39,330 bases of DNA, taken from positions 1 to 39,330 of the IMG/VR virus record IMGVR_UViG_3300012930_000020, one strand, 5' to 3'. The notes beneath the pieces are model-generated. The model worked only from the letters and a program-made list of their open reading frames with translations, made no database searches and was not told the origin of the DNA. The translations under genes were made by a program, and so were the position numbers. The first letter of the stretch is position 1, and each line of letters opens with the position of its first letter. The DNA is from a virus. This document shows positions 34,977 through 39,330 of the stretch, one piece after another.

Positions 34977-36797
34977 ATGACGATACAAGTTCTTTTTAAT
35001 GGTCAGCAGATCGTGCGACCAGGTGCCTACACGCAGATCGACGCATCTCAGTTCCAGAGCACGGTCCTGCAGGGGCTCGGCATCGTCGCCCTGATCGGGG
35101 AGGCGGACCAGGGCACTCCGAGGACCGCGCTGTCCTTCTTGACCGCCGCGGACGTCAGGAAGACCTACGTGTCCGGGGACCTCGTCGAGGCTGCGGCGAT
35201 GGTCGCCGACCCCAGCGGCGACCCGCGCATCCCGACCGGGGCGCAGCAGATCGTCTGCTACAAGGTCAACGGGTCGACGCGCTCGACGCTGACGAGCGCC
35301 CCGTTCACGTTCACGAGCCTGCAGTGGGGCGTGCTCCAGAACAACATCACGGTGGCGATCGCGGTGGCGTCCGGGTTCATCATCACGATCAGCAACCTCG
35401 ACGCGTTCGGCAACCTCATCACCGAGGTCACGCAGACGGCCGTCGGAGGGACCGGCAAGTTCACCATCCAGTACACCGGGGCCGGCTCGGCGGCGACGTT
35501 GACGACCAACGCCACGTCCCTGACGACGAACGTCACCGCCGCCGCGGCGGACAACCTGTCCCTCAACTACTCCGACTACCCGACGCTGTCCCTGCTGCTG
35601 CAGGCGATCTCCGCCACCGGCAAGTACACGGTGGTCACGCTGGCCACCAACACCAACAGCTTCGCGTCGAGCCAGCTCGACGGCGTCACCGCCGTCGACA
35701 TCAAGACATCCGCGACCAGCGTGTTCGCGAAGAACGCGGACGTCGCGAACTGGATCAACGCGAACAGCCAGCAGGTCAGCGCGACGTTCACCGCCGGGGC
35801 GACGGCGTTCACCGGACCGCTGGCCGCGACCCAGCTCACGGGCGGCACGCGCGGCACGAGCGCGAACGCCGACTGGACGACCGGGTTCACCGCGCTGTCG
35901 AGCGTCCGGGTCAACCAGACGGTCCCGCTCGCCTCGGCGGACGCGGTCACCGCCCAAGGGGCGTTCACGATCGCGTCGATCATGGCAGCGCTCACCGCGT
36001 ACGCCAAGCAGGCGAGCAGCACAGCCGGCCAGAACGAGGTCCAGGCGTGGGCCGGGGTCTCCCAGACCAAGAGCGTCCTCACCACGACGGCGAACACCCA
36101 GAACAGCGAGCACCTCGTCCTGTTCGGGGAGAGGGTCTCGCGCACCGCCGCCGTCGGCGGGACGACGTACGTCGGCGGCGCGCTGCTGCGGTACACGGCC
36201 GGCCAGGTCATCTTCTTCCCGGAGTGGGCGGCGGCGTGCGTCGCCGCGGGGATGCGGTGCGGCGCGCCGCTCGGCGAGCCACTCACCTGGAAGTACGCCA
36301 ACGTCACAGGCGTCAGCTCGGACACCTCGTGGTCGGAGCAGAGCAACAGCGACGTCGTCTCGCTGGAGCTGAACGGCGTGGCCGTGCTCAACACGGTCCG
36401 GGGTCGAGGGTTCCGCTTCGACAAGATGATCACCACGTACACGCGGGCGAACAACGACGCGTACACCGAGGAGACCATCGTCCAGATCTGGAAGCTGGTT
36501 GCGTTCAACCTCCGGCAGGCGCTGCAGGACGCGTTCGTCGGCCGCGGCGGCTCACTGCAGCGGGTCTCGACGGTCCCGACGGTCGTCGCCTCGGTCATGC
36601 AGCCGCTCAAGGACGCCCAGGTCATCACCGACAGCGTCGTCGGCGGCCAGCGCCTAAACGCGTGGCGCAAGGTCAGCTGGTCCCTCAGCGGAGACCAGCT
36701 CACGGTGAACGTGACCGTTACCCCGACCCCAGGGATCAACTACGTGCTCGGCACGATCGTCCTCGTACCCGCCCAGATCAGCGGGGCGGCGGCCTAG
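34977..36797 (+). CDS. contractile tail sheath protein
   Basis: 606 residues with GAGGAG before ATG 34977. N-terminal RPGAYTQIDASQFQSTVLQG-LGIVALIGEADQG is the typical sheath start ('PG.y..id.s...g..G..g.iGea..G'). A long Thr/Ala/Ser-rich beta domain (about 100-320) follows, then FFPEWAAACVAAGMRCGAPL, WSEQSNSDVVSLELNGVAVL and the C-terminal contraction domain YTEETIVQIWKLVAFNLRQA-LQDAFVGR...INYVLGTIVLVPA. The gene marks the phage as a myovirus. Early codons are AT-rich, which keeps the start open. Confidence 0.88.
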   Translation: MTIQVLFNGQQIVRPGAYTQIDASQFQSTVLQGLGIVALIGEADQGTPRTALSFLTAADVRKTYVSGDLVEAAAMVADPSGDPRIPTGAQQIVCYKVNGSTRSTLTSAPFTFTSLQWGVLQNNITVAIAVASGFIITISNLDAFGNLITEVTQTAVGGTGKFTIQYTGAGSAATLTTNATSLTTNVTAAAADNLSLNYSDYPTLSLLLQAISATGKYTVVTLATNTNSFASSQLDGVTAVDIKTSATSVFAKNADVANWINANSQQVSATFTAGATAFTGPLAATQLTGGTRGTSANADWTTGFTALSSVRVNQTVPLASADAVTAQGAFTIASIMAALTAYAKQASSTAGQNEVQAWAGVSQTKSVLTTTANTQNSEHLVLFGERVSRTAAVGGTTYVGGALLRYTAGQVIFFPEWAAACVAAGMRCGAPLGEPLTWKYANVTGVSSDTSWSEQSNSDVVSLELNGVAVLNTVRGRGFRFDKMITTYTRANNDAYTEETIVQIWKLVAFNLRQALQDAFVGRGGSLQRVSTVPTVVASVMQPLKDAQVITDSVVGGQRLNAWRKVSWSLSGDQLTVNVTVTPTPGINYVLGTIVLVPAQISGAAA

Positions 36798-36813
36798 GAA
36801 AAGGAGCTGGCAG

Positions 36814-37299
36814 ATGGCACGCACCGCACTTCCACAAGGGCAGGGGACTCGCGTCTGGTCCGGCGCGAGGAGCTTGTTCATCTTCAACGGGGAGACCGTC
36901 GGCTTCGCCAACGGCGTCTCCGGCTCGGAGGAGATCCAGTACGAGCCCGTCGAGATCCTCGACCACCTCAAGGTGATCGAGTTCGTGCCCGTCGGGTACC
37001 GGGCCACGCTCAACGCGCAGATGTTCCGCACCGTGTCGCAGGGTGCATCGGACGACGTCAACGCGCCGGGCAGCATCAAGCAGCAGCAGATCTTACCGAA
37101 GTTCGACGACATCTTCCGCATCCAAGGGGTCGACGCGGTCCTGCAAGACGACCCGAGGATCAGCGGTAAGGCGCTGCACCAGTTCCAGGGCGTGAAGACC
37201 TCGAGCTACAACTTCAACGTCACGCCGCGCGGGATCGTCGGGCAGAACGTCGGCTTCGTGACGATCGGCGCGCTGGACGAGTCCGAGATCCAGCCGTGA
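36814..37299 (+). CDS. tail tube protein
   Basis: 161 residues with AAAGGAG before ATG 36814. SLFIFNGETVGFANGVSGSE, EPVEILDHLKVIEFVPVGYR, and TSSYNFNVTPRGIVGQNVGF fit the beta-sandwich tube fold that stacks inside the sheath. It directly follows sheath, as in other myoviruses. Assignment is by position and general pattern. Confidence 0.78.
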   Translation: MARTALPQGQGTRVWSGARSLFIFNGETVGFANGVSGSEEIQYEPVEILDHLKVIEFVPVGYRATLNAQMFRTVSQGASDDVNAPGSIKQQQILPKFDDIFRIQGVDAVLQDDPRISGKALHQFQGVKTSSYNFNVTPRGIVGQNVGFVTIGALDESEIQP

Positions 37300-37688
37300 C
37301 GAAGCAAGAGCAGCCGGACGACAAGTCGATCGACATCGTCGACGCGGCGGACGACGGTAAGAAGACCGTCGCCTTCACGACGTCGTTCACCATGACCTGG
37401 AAGGACCGGGAGACCGAGGTTGTCAGGGTGGGGACCTTCACGGCGACGCGTCCTGGGCTCGGGACGCTCGGCAAGATCGCCGTGCTGAAGGCGAAGCTCG
37501 ACGGCGGCGAGAAGATCGACCCGATGAACAGCTTCAGCCACCAGATGATCGCCGACCTGTACTACATCCTGACCGACGTCCCCGACTGGTGGAAGCCGGA
37601 CGAGTTCTTCACCGCTGACCCACTGCGTGCAGTGTGGGACCACGTGGGGGCGTGGATCGATTCCTTTCGTAAGGTCCGCGCGGGCTGA
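37296..37688 (+). CDS. tail assembly chaperone, N-terminal product (gpG-like)
   Basis: 130 residues, GTG overlapping the tube stop. After a disordered acidic N-terminus comes FTMTWKDRETEVVRVGTFTA-TRPGLGTLGKIAVLKAKLDG and a helical end (MIADLYYILTDVPDWWK). Position between tube and tape measure and an out-of-phase open frame directly after it identify the gpG part of a gpG/gpGT frameshift pair. It binds the tape measure during assembly. Confidence 0.72.
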   Translation: MTKQEQPDDKSIDIVDAADDGKKTVAFTTSFTMTWKDRETEVVRVGTFTATRPGLGTLGKIAVLKAKLDGGEKIDPMNSFSHQMIADLYYILTDVPDWWKPDEFFTADPLRAVWDHVGAWIDSFRKVRAG

Positions 37689-38064
37689 CGACTACCGCCT
37701 GCTGCGATCGGTCGCGGCGGCCAGGGTCCGCAACGAGTGGCTGCAGCGCTGGTGGTGCAAGAAGTACAACCGCCCCAGGAAGGATCCGCTGCTGGCCGAC
37801 TACACCTTGGAGGAGCTGATGATCGAGTACCTGGAGGACGCGGTCGAGGCCGACCCGGCGGAGGAGTTCCCGCGGGACACCCGCGAGTCCGGCCGGTACG
37901 TCCACAGGACCGGCGACGCCACCTTCGACGGGTGGCAGGAGAGCGCGGCGCGCGGCGAGCCCATCGACTTCGACGAGGCGTTCGACGACCCGGACGCCCT
38001 CCGGCAGTTCGAGGCGATCAAGGCGGCCTCGCGCCGGCGCCACCAGGCCAAGGATGGTGAGTGA
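37627..38064 (+). CDS. tail assembly chaperone C-terminal domain (gpT-like; frameshift product)
   Basis: This frame is open from GTG 37627, but coding bias starts only near 37665, so the first 15 residues are probably not translated separately. The gpT-like part reads YRLLRSVAAARVRNEWLQRW-WCKKYNRPRKDPLLADYTLE and ends with a charged helix. No start with a ribosome site precedes it. It lies one base ahead of the gpG frame, so expression by +1 shift at ttt-cgt (37662-37667) or a -2 shift at the GGGGGCG run (37646-37652) is likely. Confidence 0.65.
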   Translation: MQCGTTWGRGSIPFVRSARADDYRLLRSVAAARVRNEWLQRWWCKKYNRPRKDPLLADYTLEELMIEYLEDAVEADPAEEFPRDTRESGRYVHRTGDATFDGWQESAARGEPIDFDEAFDDPDALRQFEAIKAASRRRHQAKDGE

Positions 38065-39330
38065 TGGCGGACGACGTCAAGATCCAGCTCGGGATCGACG
38101 TGGAGGCGCTGCAGCGTAGCGCTGCGCAGGCCACGAACATCCTGACCCAGGCGTTCCAGGGTGGGATCGGCGCCAACGTGCTCGGCAACGGGCTGGCCCC
38201 GACGCAGGGCCCGTCGCAGCAGCAACAGGGGCCGAACAGCATCGCCGCGATCATCAACTCGCTCCAGCGGATCAACCAGACGCTCCTCGTCGGGTTCAAC
38301 GCGATCGCCGGCGGCGTCTACCTCGGCGGCGGTGGAGGCGGTGGAGGTGGAGGAGCGGGAGGTGGTGGCGGTGGTATCGGGATGGGTGGTCCCGGCGGCG
38401 CGGCGAACCTCGCCCAAGCCGGACCAGGAGCCGGCGTTGGCGGCGGAGGGTTCGGCATCGCGTCTCAGATCCTCGGCCGCGCGGGCGACCTGGCGGGCGC
38501 CCTCATGCCGAGCTCCATGCGCATGTTCATGGGCGGGAAGTACAGCACGGACGTCATGGGGTTCGCGCACAACCTGGTCAGCCAGATCCCGATCGTAGGG
38601 AGGCTGCTCGGCGCGGTCACCGGGCCGTTCCACCAGGTGATGCAGCAGAACGACGAGTTCAAGAACATGCAGTACGAGACGTTCCGCGACTCCGGCGAGG
38701 ACGCGATGGACACGTTCACGAACCTCTGGACCGACGACGACAAGAGGGAGAGGTTCGTCAAGCAGTACGGGTTCAGCCGCGGGGAGACGCAGCAGCTCGT
38801 CGGCTCCGGGTACCGCCGAGGCATCGGCGGAGGTCCCGGCAACAACGCCGCGATTGAGACGATCCTCAACATGCAGGGGCGTCTCGGGCTCGGCCAGGAG
38901 GCCGCCGAGACGATGGGTGGCCTGCGCCGCGGCGGCCTGAAGCCTGGGCAGGAGACGGAAGCCATGGCGTCCGCGATCGGCGTGGCCGTCGCGACCGGCC
39001 TGGAGCGCGGCCGGTGGAACGAGATGCTGTCGATGTGGCAGCGCGCGGCGCAGTCAAGCATAGACACCGACATCACGCTGAAAGGGGTAGTGTCGCAGCA
39101 GCAGGCCATCGGCAGCATGGGTGGCAGGTTCCTAGGCGACACGCCGGCCATGCAGTCGATGGACCAGGCGCTCCGAGGCGCGGCGAGCAACGACCAGTCC
39201 CCGCTGGCGCTCCGCGGAGCGATGCGGCTGACCGGCGGCGACTACTTCGGCTCGACCGCTCGGATGGCGCGCGCGGGTGAGAACCCTGATCCAGACCTCC
39301 AGGAGAATATCCTCGACCAGCTGATGAGCA
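38064..39330 (+). CDS. tail tape measure protein (3' truncated by window)
   Basis: At least 422 residues, ATG 38064 overlapping the previous TGA. The N-terminus is VKIQLGIDVEALQRSAAQAT-NILTQAFQGG; a Gly-rich stretch (about 91-135) follows, then hydrophobic helical segments (MGFAHNLVSQIPIVGRLLGA) and long helical runs. This is the usual head of a tape measure, which sets tail length. The frame is open to the end of the window, so its true length is unknown. Confidence 0.85.
   Translation, partial: MADDVKIQLGIDVEALQRSAAQATNILTQAFQGGIGANVLGNGLAPTQGPSQQQQGPNSIAAIINSLQRINQTLLVGFNAIAGGVYLGGGGGGGGGGAGGGGGGIGMGGPGGAANLAQAGPGAGVGGGGFGIASQILGRAGDLAGALMPSSMRMFMGGKYSTDVMGFAHNLVSQIPIVGRLLGAVTGPFHQVMQQNDEFKNMQYETFRDSGEDAMDTFTNLWTDDDKRERFVKQYGFSRGETQQLVGSGYRRGIGGGPGNNAAIETILNMQGRLGLGQEAAETMGGLRRGGLKPGQETEAMASAIGVAVATGLERGRWNEMLSMWQRAAQSSIDTDITLKGVVSQQQAIGSMGGRFLGDTPAMQSMDQALRGAASNDQSPLALRGAMRLTGGDYFGSTARMARAGENPDPDLQENILDQLMS

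Overview
This window is most of a contractile-tailed (myovirus-type) bacteriophage genome, or a prophage of one, from a high-GC host. The evidence is a compact late module in canonical order: portal, MuF-like head protein, HK97-type protease, scaffold-like protein, major capsid, neck proteins, sheath, tube, chaperones and tape measure. No terminase gene is recognisable, so that part lies outside the window. The host cannot be fixed. Arg AGG codons, GC-rich third positions and promoters of the form TTGAC-N17/18-nAnnnT placed 6-8 nt before the start codon (leaderless transcripts) recall Actinobacteria or Deinococcota. A Cys-rich lipoprotein with a GEVSQSL-like mature N-terminus and a chemoreceptor-like sensor would also suit Myxococcota.

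Layout. (1) 1-5328, plus strand: small accessory genes, several headed by a conserved start-associated promoter. The last unit is a chain of five GTGA-coupled genes that includes an orphan membrane sensor with a HAMP domain and no output domain. (2) 5309-6019, minus strand: two small genes, one HTH. (3) 6095-7328, plus strand: thyX and a Cys-rich protein. (4) 7329-9960, mostly minus strand: lysis module with a papain-like peptidase, a holin-like membrane protein and a GH25 muramidase. (5) 9961-10415: gene-poor divergent control region with a palindrome, 11-bp iterons and hairpins. (6) 10416-15736: membrane proteins, tRNA-Arg(UCU), then a nucleotide and DNA-metabolism island (DUF4406/deoxyribosyltransferase-like, MazG-like, dCTP deaminase, RHH, a very basic peptide, PP-loop/PAPS-reductase-like enzyme, ParB-like protein). 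(7) 15742-39330: virion morphogenesis, with large low-complexity 'polyvalent' proteins around the portal and a PI3/4-kinase-like protein between head genes.

How the genes work together. ThyX, Dcd, the MazG-like and DUF4406-like proteins would adjust the dNTP pool. The PP-loop/ParB pair may act on phage or host DNA. The lysis genes run opposite to the late genes and share a divergent promoter covered by a perfect palindrome. Most adjacent genes overlap by ATGA or GTGA, so translational coupling is the rule.

Most notable: the six-copy leaderless promoter repeat, the orphan sensor-HAMP protein, the capsid-module kinase, the PP-loop/ParB island, a helix-turn-helix gene split by an in-frame UGA, an HNH-endonuclease remnant in front of the capsid gene, and a candidate +1 (or -2) frameshift in the tail chaperone pair.
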